Below, in pieces: positions 28,244 through 36,307 of a stretch of DNA of 64,000 nucleotides. The position numbers were made by a program, and so were the translations under genes. The notes under the pieces are model-generated. The model made no database searches and was not told where the DNA came from. It was given only the letters and a program-made list of their open reading frames with translations. Origin of the DNA: Pseudoruegeria sp. SK021 (GTDB taxonomy: Bacteria; Pseudomonadota; Alphaproteobacteria; Rhodobacterales; Rhodobacteraceae); the NCBI RefSeq assembly GCF_002119405.1, contig NZ_MTBG01000012.1:30597-94596 (forward strand), read 5' to 3'. How positions within the stretch are numbered: the stretch's first letter is position 1; every line of letters begins with the position of its first letter.

Positions 28244-29032
28244 TCAAAAATCGAAGCTGGCAAAAACCGGCGCATGATCGCTGGGCTGTTCCCACCCCCG
28301 GGCGGCGCGCAGAACGTGGCTGCCGCCGGCCCCTGCGGCCAAATCCGGTGTCGCCCAAATATGATCCAGTCTGCGGCCCTTGTCGGCCGCGTCCCAATCC
28401 TTGGCGCGATAGGACCACCACGAATAAAGTTGCCCAGCGGGAATGTCAGCCCGGGTCACGTCCACCCAATTGCCTGCGTCTTGCGCAGCCGCCAGATGCT
28501 CCACCTCGACCGGCGTATGGCTGACGATTTTCAGCAGCTGCTTGTGCGACCAGACGTCATCCTCGCGCGGCGCGATATTCAGATCGCCCACAAGCACCGA
28601 CTTGGACGGGCGCTCTGCATGGAAGAAATCCCGCATCTCGGTCAGGTAATCCAGCTTTTGACCAAACTTCACGTTCTTGTCGCGGTCCGGGATATCGCCC
28701 CCCGCCGGGACATAGAAATTGTGGATGGTCACCCCGTTCTCAAGCCGACCCGCCACATGGCGGGCATGGCCCAATGCGGCGAAATCCATTGACCCCGCTT
28801 CGACCATCGGCAGCTTCGACAGGATCGCGACGCCATTATAGCCCTTCTGACCCCGGGCAACCATGTGGGTATAGCCAAGCGCCTGAAACGCCGCGACTGG
28901 AATTTTATCGACCGGGCTTTTGCATTCCTGCAAGCACAGGATATCCGGCATGGATTCTTGCATCAACCGGGCGACCAGACCTTCGCGCAGACGGACAGAG
29001 TTAATGTTCCAAGTGGCGAGTGTGACAGGCAT
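28244..29032 (-). CDS. xthA: Exodeoxyribonuclease III
   Basis: AP endonuclease/3'-5' exonuclease of base-excision repair. 262 residues. EEP-fold motifs are in order: A-T-W-N-I-N-S-V-R near residue 6, L-Q-E-C-K with the metal-binding glutamate, Y-N-G-V-A-I-L-S, L-V-G-D-L-N-I-A-P with catalytic Asp/Asn, R-R-L-D-H-I-W and S-D-H-A-P-V near the end. It lies 69 bases downstream of the cnoX start on the same strand. Confidence 0.96.
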   Translation of the reverse strand: MPVTLATWNINSVRLREGLVARLMQESMPDILCLQECKSPVDKIPVAAFQALGYTHMVARGQKGYNGVAILSKLPMVEAGSMDFAALGHARHVAGRLENGVTIHNFYVPAGGDIPDRDKNVKFGQKLDYLTEMRDFFHAERPSKSVLVGDLNIAPREDDVWSHKQLLKIVSHTPVEVEHLAAAQDAGNWVDVTRADIPAGQLYSWWSYRAKDWDAADKGRRLDHIWATPDLAAGAGGSHVLRAARGWEQPSDHAPVFASFDF

Positions 29033-29234
29033 TGGCAGTCTCCGGATAGGGCACGCGCACTTCTAGCGCTGCGGCAGGCGTGGGGAAACCCCTAGACGCA
29101 CCGGCGCGAAGCGCGCACTGTTGCACAGGAGCATCACCTCCGAACCCACGGTCATTTTGGATTGGCGCAGGATCTCAAGGCACTGGAGCGCGGCGCAGGG
29201 ATCGTCTACTGCGAACCCGAAGAAAGGAGGCCCC

Positions 29235-29939
29235 GTGAAACGCCTCATGAAACGCTGGCGGCGTTTTGAAATTCGGCTGCAACGCAGTGCGCGCGTCCAG
29301 AACGTGCTTCAATCGCTCTTCTCCGCCTATATCAATTTTACATTCAAGACCATTCGCTGGGAGCGTGTAGGGTTCGAGTCTTTCGAGGCTGACATCGCAC
29401 GCGGGGTTCCACGGGTCCTTTGCAGTTGGCACGCCCGACTGATGTTCACGCCCTATCTGCGGGATTGGAGTGACCATTCTTTGACGGTCATGGCCAGCGT
29501 TCATCCCGATGCCCAGATCGCAGCGCAGAACCTGCGGACGCGCGGCGTTCACGTGATCGAAATGGCCACCTCAGGCAACAACAGCGGCGCAGTGCGCGAG
29601 GCGGTTCGTTGCCTGCGTGCCGGGGGATCGCTTGGGATTACTGTCGACGGTCCGTTGGGGCCGCCGCTTGTGGCCAAAGCTGGTGCGCTGGTGATCGCCG
29701 GGCTGGCCGGGGTTCAAGCAACCCCATGCAGCTTTGCCGTCAGCCGCCAGATCCGTCTGCCAACATGGGATCGGGTCATCCTCCCCCTGCCGTGGTCGCG
29801 CGGCGTGCTTGCTGTCGGTGATGGGTTCACTCCACCGAAGAGAATGAGCGACGCAGAACTCGGCGCGGCAACAGAACGTCTGTCGGCGCTGATCGAGGAT
29901 CTGACCCAAATGTGCGAAGACCGACTGAAACGATCCTAA
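29235..29939 (+). CDS. DUF374 lysophospholipid acyltransferase-family protein
   Basis: 234 residues. The DUF374 pattern is seen: W-H-A-R-L-M near residue 65 in place of the acyltransferase H-x4-D motif, S-V-H-P-D-A-Q-I-A, and G-x-S-L-G-I-T-V-D-G-P-L-G-P near residue 140. Related proteins acylate lipid A or lysolipids, but this family's substrate is unproven. Start codon is GTG at 29235, fixed by AAAGGAGG at 29223-29230 with 4-base spacing; the ATG at 29247 lacks its own site. Divergent from xthA, convergent with the next gene. Confidence 0.85.
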   Translation: MKRLMKRWRRFEIRLQRSARVQNVLQSLFSAYINFTFKTIRWERVGFESFEADIARGVPRVLCSWHARLMFTPYLRDWSDHSLTVMASVHPDAQIAAQNLRTRGVHVIEMATSGNNSGAVREAVRCLRAGGSLGITVDGPLGPPLVAKAGALVIAGLAGVQATPCSFAVSRQIRLPTWDRVILPLPWSRGVLAVGDGFTPPKRMSDAELGAATERLSALIEDLTQMCEDRLKRS

Positions 29940-29948
29940 GCGGCCCGG

Positions 29949-31151
29949 TTAGGGGCTTGCCGGCGTTTGCAACCAGATCTCGACCAGACCCTGTGGCGGG
30001 GTCGGTCGATAATGCGTGAAATCGCGCAAAGTCGCGTCCGGGATCATGCCGGAAATCGCTTCCGCGCCGGATGCCGCCTCGGCGTCATAAAACCGAATAT
30101 TGCTGCGCGAGATTTCGAACGGGACGGCCTGCACCAGATAGGGCTCAATGCCCTCTGCCGCTAACGCGCCAAGACCGGCCTCTACCACAGCCGGGTCCAG
30201 ACCCTCTCGATAATACAACGCAACCCGAGACACACCCGAGGGCAATCCCAGAGGGGTCGGGGCCGACGGAGCCGCGACGGGCGGAGCGACGGGCGGAGCG
30301 ACAGGCGGAGCGACGGGCGGAGCGACGGGCGGAGCGACGGGCGTGGGAAGATCTGTGAACAAGGCGGCGACAGCAAGGGGCAAAGGATGAACCGCCGTTT
30401 GCTGCAAGACCGGTGCCTGTTCTGCACGCATATCGGACACGGCCAGACCCCGTGCAGGAACACTCAAAGACAAATCTTCGGCCGGGCGGGGCAGCGGGAA
30501 AAATCCAACCGCGTCTTGACCCGAAACTGGCGATAGCGGCAACTCCGCAGCGACCTCGGCCTGCGCGATTTCAGTCTGCGGGTTTTCTGGCATCACCGGA
30601 ACCGCCTCAACCACCGCGGCACGGTCGGTCGTCTCAGGGGCGGGCATTGCGGGGGCAGTCGTCATTTCGGCGGCATCGTCTCCGCCCGCACTGTCCCCCA
30701 ACTCTTTCAGCAGGGTGTCGCGCCACAGAACGCCGACACCAATCGCCGCCAGAACCAGTACCCCCAGCGCGATCGGCACCACTCGATTCTTGCGCCTCAG
30801 GGGCTTTTGGTACCCGATCATCGCCGGATCGACTTCCCCGGGGGTGGGCTTGTCCGCCCTGCGGGACGGCCCATCAGAGGGTTGCTCCGGGATCGGATGG
30901 GGCACGGCACGCACGGCGCTTGGGGCAGTCTTCGTTGCTCTCGTTTGATCGGGCACGGAGCCCTTATCCGCCAGCTCTGGTTTCGGAGGTTCCGGCACCG
31001 CACCTTCGGGACTGGGCGCCGCTTGCAAACGCGCCGCCTCACGGGCCTTTTCCATGGCTGCGTTCAGCCGGTCGACCCGCAGCATGATCGGATCGCCGCC
31101 TGACGGCGGCTCCGGCTTCTTGGCAGTTGTTTCGCCATCACGTAGGGCCAT
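29949..31151 (-). CDS. Membrane-anchored protein with LytR_C/SPOR-like C-terminal domain
   Basis: 400 residues. Cytoplasmic N-terminal third rich in Pro, Glu and Lys (about 1-120), one membrane helix (about 125-145), then a low-complexity periplasmic linker containing five P-V-A-P units (about 270-290). A compact C-terminal domain (about 310-395) with V-A-L-Y-Y-R-E-G-L and S-N-I-R-F-Y-D resembles the LytR C-terminal/SPOR-like fold of envelope proteins. Such domains bind glycan strands; function here is a guess. GGAG eight bases before ATG 31151 sets the start. I do not recognise a named orthologue. Confidence 0.72.
   Translation of the reverse strand: MALRDGETTAKKPEPPSGGDPIMLRVDRLNAAMEKAREAARLQAAPSPEGAVPEPPKPELADKGSVPDQTRATKTAPSAVRAVPHPIPEQPSDGPSRRADKPTPGEVDPAMIGYQKPLRRKNRVVPIALGVLVLAAIGVGVLWRDTLLKELGDSAGGDDAAEMTTAPAMPAPETTDRAAVVEAVPVMPENPQTEIAQAEVAAELPLSPVSGQDAVGFFPLPRPAEDLSLSVPARGLAVSDMRAEQAPVLQQTAVHPLPLAVAALFTDLPTPVAPPVAPPVAPPVAPPVAPPVAAPSAPTPLGLPSGVSRVALYYREGLDPAVVEAGLGALAAEGIEPYLVQAVPFEISRSNIRFYDAEAASGAEAISGMIPDATLRDFTHYRPTPPQGLVEIWLQTPASP
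30274..30345. repeat. 12-bp tandem repeat, six units, coding
   Basis: Six consecutive units of GCGACGGGCGGA-type sequence: five near-perfect (one A for G at the third) and a sixth diverged at its end. Being a multiple of three, it encodes P-V-A-P repeats on the minus strand and can change copy number without a frameshift. Confidence 0.95.
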
Positions 31152-31293
31152 TACATCGCTCCCGGAACACACACCGCCCGGAATCGCGCCAATGCGGCAG
31201 CATCCCAAACCACCCGCCAATACTAGCCGGATTTGACCTGCGGTTCAAACCCGGCTCGTGATCCACGACCGGGGCCGTGAAGCTGCCAATGCG

Positions 31294-31980
31294 TCAGGCC
31301 ACCAGACGATATCCGCCGCTTTCGGTCACCAAAATCCGCGCATTCGAGGGATCGGGTTCGATTTTCTGGCGCAGCCGGTAAATATGAGTTTCCAGCGTGT
31401 GCGTGGTGACCCCGGCGTTATAACCCCAGACCTCGTGCAGAAGCACATCCCGCGCCACCACCCCTTCAACCGCCCGATAGAGGTACTTCAGGATGTTGGT
31501 TTCCTTCTCGGTCAGCCGGATCTTGCGGTCTTTGTCATCCACCAGCATCTTCGTCGCAGGCTTGAACGTGTACGGCCCAAGCTGGAACACGGCATCTTCG
31601 CTTTGTTCATGCTGACGCAATTGTGCCCGGATCCGCGCCAACAATACCGGGAACTTGAACGGTTTGGTCACGTAGTCATTCGCGCCCGCGTCCAGACCCA
31701 GAATAGTGTCGGCATCGCCATCATGACCGGTCAACATCAGGATCGGGCATTTCACCCCCTGCTTGCGCATCACCCGGCACAATTCCCGGCCATCGGTATC
31801 GGGCAACCCGACATCGAGAATTACCAGATCATGCGGCGTGGCCTTGGCCTTTGCCAGACCCGCGGCACCGGTCGCGGCTTCGAACACGTCAAAGTCATCG
31901 GTCATCACCAATTGCTCGGACAGCGCCTCGCGCAGGTCGTCATCATCATCGACCAGAAGTATCTTCTTTAGTACGCTCAT
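31294..31980 (-). CDS. cenR: OmpR-family response regulator, CenR-like
   Basis: 228 residues. Receiver domain with acidic pocket D-D-D-D-D at 11-15, phospho-acceptor Asp56 in L-V-I-L-D-V-G-L-P-D, Thr84 and Lys106. Winged-helix domain with L-T-E-K-E-T-N-I-L-K-Y-L and T-H-T-L-E-T-H-I-Y-R-L-R-Q-K-I. The linker R-Q-H-E-Q-S-E-D-A-V-F-Q-L-G-P and the winged helix match alphaproteobacterial CenR as I recall it, an essential cell-envelope regulator in Caulobacter. GGAGGA with 7-base spacing supports ATG 31980. No kinase is adjacent. Assignment to CenR is from memory of the family. Confidence 0.85.
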   Translation of the reverse strand: MSVLKKILLVDDDDDLREALSEQLVMTDDFDVFEAATGAAGLAKAKATPHDLVILDVGLPDTDGRELCRVMRKQGVKCPILMLTGHDGDADTILGLDAGANDYVTKPFKFPVLLARIRAQLRQHEQSEDAVFQLGPYTFKPATKMLVDDKDRKIRLTEKETNILKYLYRAVEGVVARDVLLHEVWGYNAGVTTHTLETHIYRLRQKIEPDPSNARILVTESGGYRLVA

Positions 31981-32144
31981 GGACAAATCCTCCGTCGTCT
32001 GAGTATGACTTGCGCCGTGATCGGTGACCGAACAAGGTTTGCTTCATCCGGTTCACGTGGACGTGTCGGAATGACTGGGTTTGTTTCAACCTGTTTCAAC
32101 GCCAGCCGCCAAAATGACCAAAAACGGAGACCCAGATAGCCCGG

Positions 32145-33260
32145 ATGCTTACCCTGTCGTCACCTTTGGGCCCTGCCCCGACCGAACGTCTGGCCCGCGC
32201 ACGGGCCGATCTGCGCATGGGACTTGGTGTTGTCGTGACGTCAGAACCCGGCAACCCGGCATCAGGCGCACTTATTTTGGCGGCAGAAACCCTCAGCGCC
32301 GACCGTCTTGCCGCCGCGCGCCAGCTTGGCCCTGCGGTTCTGGCCGTGACGGCGCGCCGGGCCGCCACCCTGAACGCGCGCATCTATGACGGCGATCTCG
32401 CCCGCGTGGCCCTGCCCGACGACGCCGATCTGGCTTGGGTGCAGGCCTTGGCCGATCCGGCAGACGATTTGCGCAGCCCGATGAAAGGCCCGTTTCTGAC
32501 CCTGCGCGACGGGCCGTCCGACCTGCATCGCGCTGGCATCGCCCTGTGCAAATCGGCCCGAATTCTGCCCGCAACGCTGGTTGTGCCTCTGAACGACGCT
32601 GCCAATCTGGCCACCGCGCAGAACCTGACCCGGGTCTCCGCCGACGAGATTCTCACCGCTGCGGCCACGTTCAGCCCGCTGCATTCAGTGGTGTCCGCCC
32701 GGGTGCCGCTTGCGGTGTCCACCGCCGGCAAACTGCATGTGTTCCGCCCCGAAGATGGCGGCGAAGAGCATTACGCCGTGGAAATCGGAACCCCCGATCG
32801 AGACGCGCCGGTGCTGGCCCGCTTGCATTCGGCCTGTTTCACCGGCGATCTGTTGGGGTCGTTGAAATGTGATTGCGGCCCGCAATTGCGCGCGGCATTG
32901 GCCCAGATGGGGGCAGAAGGATCGGGCGTGCTGCTCTACCTCAACCAAGAAGGGCGCGGCATCGGTCTGGCCAATAAGATGCGGGCCTATTCGCTGCAGG
33001 ATCAGGGTTTTGACACGGTCGAGGCGAACCACCGCTTGGGCTTTGAGGATGACGAACGGGACTTCCGCCTTGGTGCGGCTCTGTTGACGCGACTGGGATT
33101 CTCCAAGGCGCGGCTGATGACCAACAACCCCGCCAAGGTCACCATGCTGACCCGTTGCGGCATTGATGTGGTGGACCGGGTTCCGCTGAAAGTTGGACGC
33201 GGGCCGCTGAATGCTGCCTATCTTGACACCAAAGCCATCAAATCCGGGCATTTTCTATGA
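32145..33260 (+). CDS. ribA: GTP cyclohydrolase II
   Basis: First committed enzyme of riboflavin synthesis. The C-terminal 200 residues are a complete GCH II domain: zinc ligands Cys231, Cys242 and Cys244 in H-S-A-C-F-T-G-D and L-K-C-D-C-G, then [10 protein letters not shown] and the late L-M-T-N-N-P-A-K. The first ~160 residues do not show the DHBP-synthase motifs (no R-E-D-E-G-D-L), so this is not a working RibBA fusion, although a degenerate relic of that domain is possible. 371 residues. The stop overlaps the next gene by 4 bases. No FMN riboswitch was seen upstream. Confidence 0.93.
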   Translation: MLTLSSPLGPAPTERLARARADLRMGLGVVVTSEPGNPASGALILAAETLSADRLAAARQLGPAVLAVTARRAATLNARIYDGDLARVALPDDADLAWVQALADPADDLRSPMKGPFLTLRDGPSDLHRAGIALCKSARILPATLVVPLNDAANLATAQNLTRVSADEILTAAATFSPLHSVVSARVPLAVSTAGKLHVFRPEDGGEEHYAVEIGTPDRDAPVLARLHSACFTGDLLGSLKCDCGPQLRAALAQMGAEGSGVLLYLNQEGRGIGLANKMRAYSLQDQGFDTVEANHRLGFEDDERDFRLGAALLTRLGFSKARLMTNNPAKVTMLTRCGIDVVDRVPLKVGRGPLNAAYLDTKAIKSGHFL

Positions 33261-33754
33261 GCCGCCCTACCCTGAAGGTCACCCCGCAAGGGGCGCGGTT
33301 TCTCGGCCGCCGTATTCCTTGCGCCATTGGCCGGGGCGGCCTGACCCACACCAAGCGCGAAGGCGACGGCGCCACACCGCGGGGCACACACCGGATTGTC
33401 GGCCTGCTTTATCGGCCCGACCGAATGGCGCAACCGACCGGATGGGCGATGCCGATCCGCCCCGGCGATCTGTGGTCCGACGCGTCTGGCGATGCAGACT
33501 ATAATCTGATGGTGCGCGCGCCCTATGCGCCCAGCCATGAACGGTTGCGCCGCGCCGATCCGCTGTATGACATGATCCTGCTCACCGACTGGAACTGGCC
33601 CGACGCCGTCCCCGGCAAAGGTTCGGCGATTTTCCTGCATGTTTGGCGCAAACGGCGGCACCCGACCGAAGGCTGCGTGACCTTCGCCCCGCAGCATCTG
33701 CGCTGGTTATTGCCGCGCTTGCATCCCGGAACACCCGTTCAGATCAGGGGCTGA
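33257..33754 (+). CDS. L,D-transpeptidase (YkuD) family protein
   Basis: 165 residues. The catalytic region reads I-F-L-H-V-W followed by [10 protein letters not shown], matching the YkuD H-x14-17-S/T-x-G-C pattern with Thr-Glu-Gly-Cys in place of the common Ser-His-Gly-Cys. No signal peptide or anchor is evident. Such short forms are frequent in alphaproteobacteria; whether they cross-link peptidoglycan is uncertain. ATGA overlap with ribA (33257-33260) shows coupling. Its 3' end overlaps the convergent yggS gene by 11 bases. Confidence 0.85.
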   Translation: MSRPTLKVTPQGARFLGRRIPCAIGRGGLTHTKREGDGATPRGTHRIVGLLYRPDRMAQPTGWAMPIRPGDLWSDASGDADYNLMVRAPYAPSHERLRRADPLYDMILLTDWNWPDAVPGKGSAIFLHVWRKRRHPTEGCVTFAPQHLRWLLPRLHPGTPVQIRG

Positions 33755-34397
33755 CCCGCGCGCCAAAGATGGCAGATCCGACCCGGACATGCGTCGCGCC
33801 CAAGGCCACCGCCTCTTCAAAATCGCCGCTCATCCCCATGGACAGGCCGGTCAGGCCATTGCGCTCGGCCAATTTTCGCAGCAACGCAAAATGTAGGCTG
33901 GGCGCTTCGTCGACGGGGGGAATGCACATCAACCCTTCCACCGGCAAATCCATCGCCCGACAGTTTGCAACAAAAGAATCGGTATCGCCAAGCGCGACGC
34001 CGGCCTTTTGCGGCTCGTCACCGGTGTTGATCTGAACAAAAAGCTTGGGGCAGAAGCCGCTGCTTTGGGCCTGATCGGCAATCTTTCGGGCCAACTTGTC
34101 CCGGTCCAGCGCGTGGATGGCATCGAAGACCTCGAACGCCTGCGCGACCTTATTGGTTTGCAGCGGCCCCAACAGATGCACCTCGGTGCCTGCATAGGTT
34201 TCGCGCAGCTCGGGCCATTTTCCGGCGGCTTCCTGAACCCGGTTTTCACCAAATAGACGGTGCCCTTGATCCAGAACCGCCACCACCCGGTCCAATGGCT
34301 GAACCTTTGAGACGGCGATCAGCCGGGTGCTGCCGAGGGTGCGCCCAACCCGGGCCTCTTCGGCGGTGATCCGTTGCTGAATTTCGGTCAATCCCAT
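33744..34397 (-). CDS. YggS family pyridoxal phosphate homeostasis protein
   Basis: 217-residue alanine-racemase-like barrel. The PLP lysine is Lys31 in L-I-A-V-S-K-V-Q-P; F-G-E-N-R-V-Q-E-A, H-L-L-G-P-L-Q-T-N-K and S-M-G-M-S-G-D-F-E-E-A are the other family signatures. PLPBP proteins buffer PLP and affect amino-acid pools. ATG 34397 is preceded by AAGGGGG at 5-base spacing. The last 11 bases overlap the convergent transpeptidase gene. Confidence 0.94.
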   Translation of the reverse strand: MGLTEIQQRITAEEARVGRTLGSTRLIAVSKVQPLDRVVAVLDQGHRLFGENRVQEAAGKWPELRETYAGTEVHLLGPLQTNKVAQAFEVFDAIHALDRDKLARKIADQAQSSGFCPKLFVQINTGDEPQKAGVALGDTDSFVANCRAMDLPVEGLMCIPPVDEAPSLHFALLRKLAERNGLTGLSMGMSGDFEEAVALGATHVRVGSAIFGARVSP

Positions 34398-34437
34398 GAC
34401 GTCCCCCTTGTTTCCAAGGCCAACAATCACACGACCG

Positions 34438-34474
34438 CCCAAAAGAAAAGAGCGGACCCGAAGGCCCGCTCTTT
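34438..34474 (-). terminator. Rho-independent terminator of the porin gene
   Basis: On the minus strand, a 12-pair stem (34463-34474 with 34447-34458) closed by a TTCG tetraloop, followed by TTTTCTTTT, 22 bases after the porin stop. A strong terminator suited to a highly expressed gene. Confidence 0.92.
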
Positions 34475-34495
34475 CAGAACAAAAGTTCTTTTAGA

Positions 34496-35455
34496 TCAGA
34501 ATACGAAGCTCAGACCGAAGTCAGCTTGGGTCTGGGTGTCGCCGTCGAAGAAATCTTCTTCGTCGGTCTGCTGAAGACCAGCTTCCAGAGCCAGGCCGCC
34601 GCCGAGGTCGTACTCAGCGCCAACGCCGTAGAACTTCAGGCTCTCGTCGTCCTGCTTCAGCTCACGGTAGTAGCCCTTAACGGTGGTTGCGCCACCGGTC
34701 CAAGCTGCCGAGATACCGTACTGGTCGATGTTGTCACCCTTGGATGGGTCGAACTGGCCGTAAACACCTTTCAGGGTGACGCCCGAGAACGTTACAGCGC
34801 CGTAACCGATCAGGTTGGTGACGTCGGTGTCAAGGTCGGTACCGATGACGTTGTTGTTGTTGTTGTAGAAGATAATTTCAGTACCGGACTGGATGGATTC
34901 ATAACCCAGACCCAGTTCCCACATTCCGCCATCGTAGCCAGCAGCAACCGAGTAACCTTCGTCGTCGTTCATACCCAGGGCCAGCTCGATGCCGCCGGTG
35001 GAGTATTCGTACAGAGCGAGCGGGCCGTTTTCTCCGGAAGCGTTAACCAGGAACAGCGTCTCGTTGAAATCGCCAAGACCGGTCAGACCAACGCCTGCGA
35101 GGTCGCCCATGATGGCTTCTGCACCACCACCGGTATCACCCATGGACAGCATGCCGAATTCGCCCGAGATGAAGGTCTCGCCGCGCCATCCGAAGAAGCC
35201 CTGCGCGCCCGAAGCGTCGTCAGCGTCAACATAGGCACCGAAAGTCAGGCCGCTGTCGCTTTCGCCGGTTCCGACGAAGCGGAAGTCCAGGTCGCGAACG
35301 AATGCGTAGTCAGAGCTGGAGCCGTCACGGGCGTTGATGTATCCACCGTCCGAATAGCCGATACCCATGTAGCCGTCGCCGATTACGGTAACGTCAGCAG
35401 CTGCGAAACCAGCCGAAGCAATCAGCGCAGTCGAAGCAAGAAGAATCTTTTTCAT
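34496..35455 (-). CDS. Outer membrane porin
   Basis: 319 residues. A classic signal peptide (M-K-K-I-L-L-A-S-T-A-L-I-A-S-A-G-F-A-A-A) is followed by an acidic, glycine- and aromatic-rich beta-strand protein ending in F-V-F, the C-terminal phenylalanine recognised by the BAM machinery. Strand pattern and size match the Rhodobacteraceae general porin family (Rhodobacter capsulatus porin type). A run of five asparagines near residue 195 probably lies in a loop. GAGGG six bases before the ATG and a strong terminator suggest high expression; direct repeats lie just upstream. Confidence 0.93.
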   Translation of the reverse strand: MKKILLASTALIASAGFAAADVTVIGDGYMGIGYSDGGYINARDGSSSDYAFVRDLDFRFVGTGESDSGLTFGAYVDADDASGAQGFFGWRGETFISGEFGMLSMGDTGGGAEAIMGDLAGVGLTGLGDFNETLFLVNASGENGPLALYEYSTGGIELALGMNDDEGYSVAAGYDGGMWELGLGYESIQSGTEIIFYNNNNNVIGTDLDTDVTNLIGYGAVTFSGVTLKGVYGQFDPSKGDNIDQYGISAAWTGGATTVKGYYRELKQDDESLKFYGVGAEYDLGGGLALEAGLQQTDEEDFFDGDTQTQADFGLSFVF

Positions 35456-35471
35456 CGTTTTCCCTCATCAA

Positions 35472-35487
35472 GTTTGAGATGGTCCTC
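35472..35487. promoter_or_regulatory. Porin upstream direct repeat, copy 1
   Basis: 16-base sequence beginning GTTTGAGATG and ending GTCCTC, 16-32 bases upstream of the porin start. It matches copy 2 at 15 of 16 positions with a 31-base period, three helical turns. Possible tandem operator or repeated RNA element in the leader. Confidence 0.55.
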
Positions 35488-35502
35488 AAATCGGGACCAC
35501 CC

Positions 35503-35518
35503 GTTTGAGATGATCCTC
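35503..35518. promoter_or_regulatory. Porin upstream direct repeat, copy 2
   Basis: Second copy of the 16-base repeat, one base different (A for G in the middle). A weaker third match, TCTGAGAT, begins at 35571. Between the copies, GGTCC (35481-35485) and GGACC (35494-35498) form a short inverted repeat. Confidence 0.55.
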
Positions 35519-35654
35519 TCTCGCTCTTTCCGCGGATGAAAACAACCGGATCGAAATGACCGGTCCAATCTCTGAGATTTATTGGTGCAGCTTTGCCACA
35601 GTCTAGTTTCGCCGCCCCCTGCCCGCGCGGCAGCTCTTTAGTACGCCGGTCCAT

Positions 35655-35691
35655 GCTCTGACTTGTACGGTTCGGGCACGCTCCGACTTGT
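35655..35691. repeat. Paired 12-base direct repeat upstream of the DUF3576 gene
   Basis: GCTCTGACTTGT (35655-35666) and GCTCCGACTTGT (35680-35691) differ at one base and are 25 bases apart, 52-88 bases before the DUF3576 start. They could be regulator half-sites. The intervening porin-DUF3576 region (35456-35742) otherwise holds no gene. Confidence 0.5.
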
Positions 35692-35742
35692 CGCGGAGGA
35701 CCTGCTCGGATAGTGCTAGTCGGGAAACCGAACAGGAACTGG

Positions 35743-36249
35743 ATGATGACGGATCTGACTAGGGCGAGATGGCTTGTTATGGGCGGCGCATGTGCAGCTC
35801 TACTGGGCTGTGGTGCTCCGGCAAACGAAAGGTCGCTTCCCGGTGGCCCTGATGATCCCATGAGTCGCGTCTATACCATCAATGACAATGAAACCGCGGC
35901 CCAGCGGTCCACCATGTTCGATCTGTTTCAGAATTCCGACGACCCCAATATCACCGTTGAGGTGAACAAGTATCTTTGGCGGGCCTCGCTCGAAGTGCTC
36001 AGCTTCATGCCGCTGGAATCCGCCGATCCGTTCACCGGCATTCTGGTGCTGGGCTATGGCACCCCGCCGGGCGGGTCCCGCGCCTATCGCGCAACCGTTC
36101 TGATTCAGGACCCAGCTTTGGATGCGCGGTCACTGAACCTGTCGCTGCTCAGCCGCAACGGCACGGTCGCCCCTGACACGGTGCGCGCTGTTGAAGATGC
36201 CATTCTGACCCGTGCGCGTCAGCTGCGTGTGAATGACGGCGGCCTCTAA
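35743..36249 (+). CDS. DUF3576 lipoprotein
   Basis: 168 residues. Signal sequence with lipobox L-L-G-C (Cys23). The body has [28 protein letters not shown] and D-P-F-T-G, the DUF3576 pattern. This family sits next to leuS and lptE in alphaproteobacteria, which suggests an outer-membrane/LPS-related role; nothing more is known to me. AGGA ahead of the double ATG at 35743/35746 leaves the exact start open by one codon. Confidence 0.85.
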   Translation: MMTDLTRARWLVMGGACAALLGCGAPANERSLPGGPDDPMSRVYTINDNETAAQRSTMFDLFQNSDDPNITVEVNKYLWRASLEVLSFMPLESADPFTGILVLGYGTPPGGSRAYRATVLIQDPALDARSLNLSLLSRNGTVAPDTVRAVEDAILTRARQLRVNDGGL

Positions 36250-36307
36250 GCCCCCGACCCTTCTCACCTCAGCGCCTCTTTCTTCCGATCCAAGGACTCC
36301 GACACAC

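Noticed and set aside
31981..32144. Possible FMN riboswitch upstream of ribA
   Set aside because: None of the conserved RFN-element blocks is visible in this 164-base region.
32145..32650. RibB (DHBP synthase) domain in the N-terminal half of RibA
   Set aside because: The DHBP synthase active-site motif (R-E-D-E-G-D-L) is absent; only a degenerate relic could be argued.
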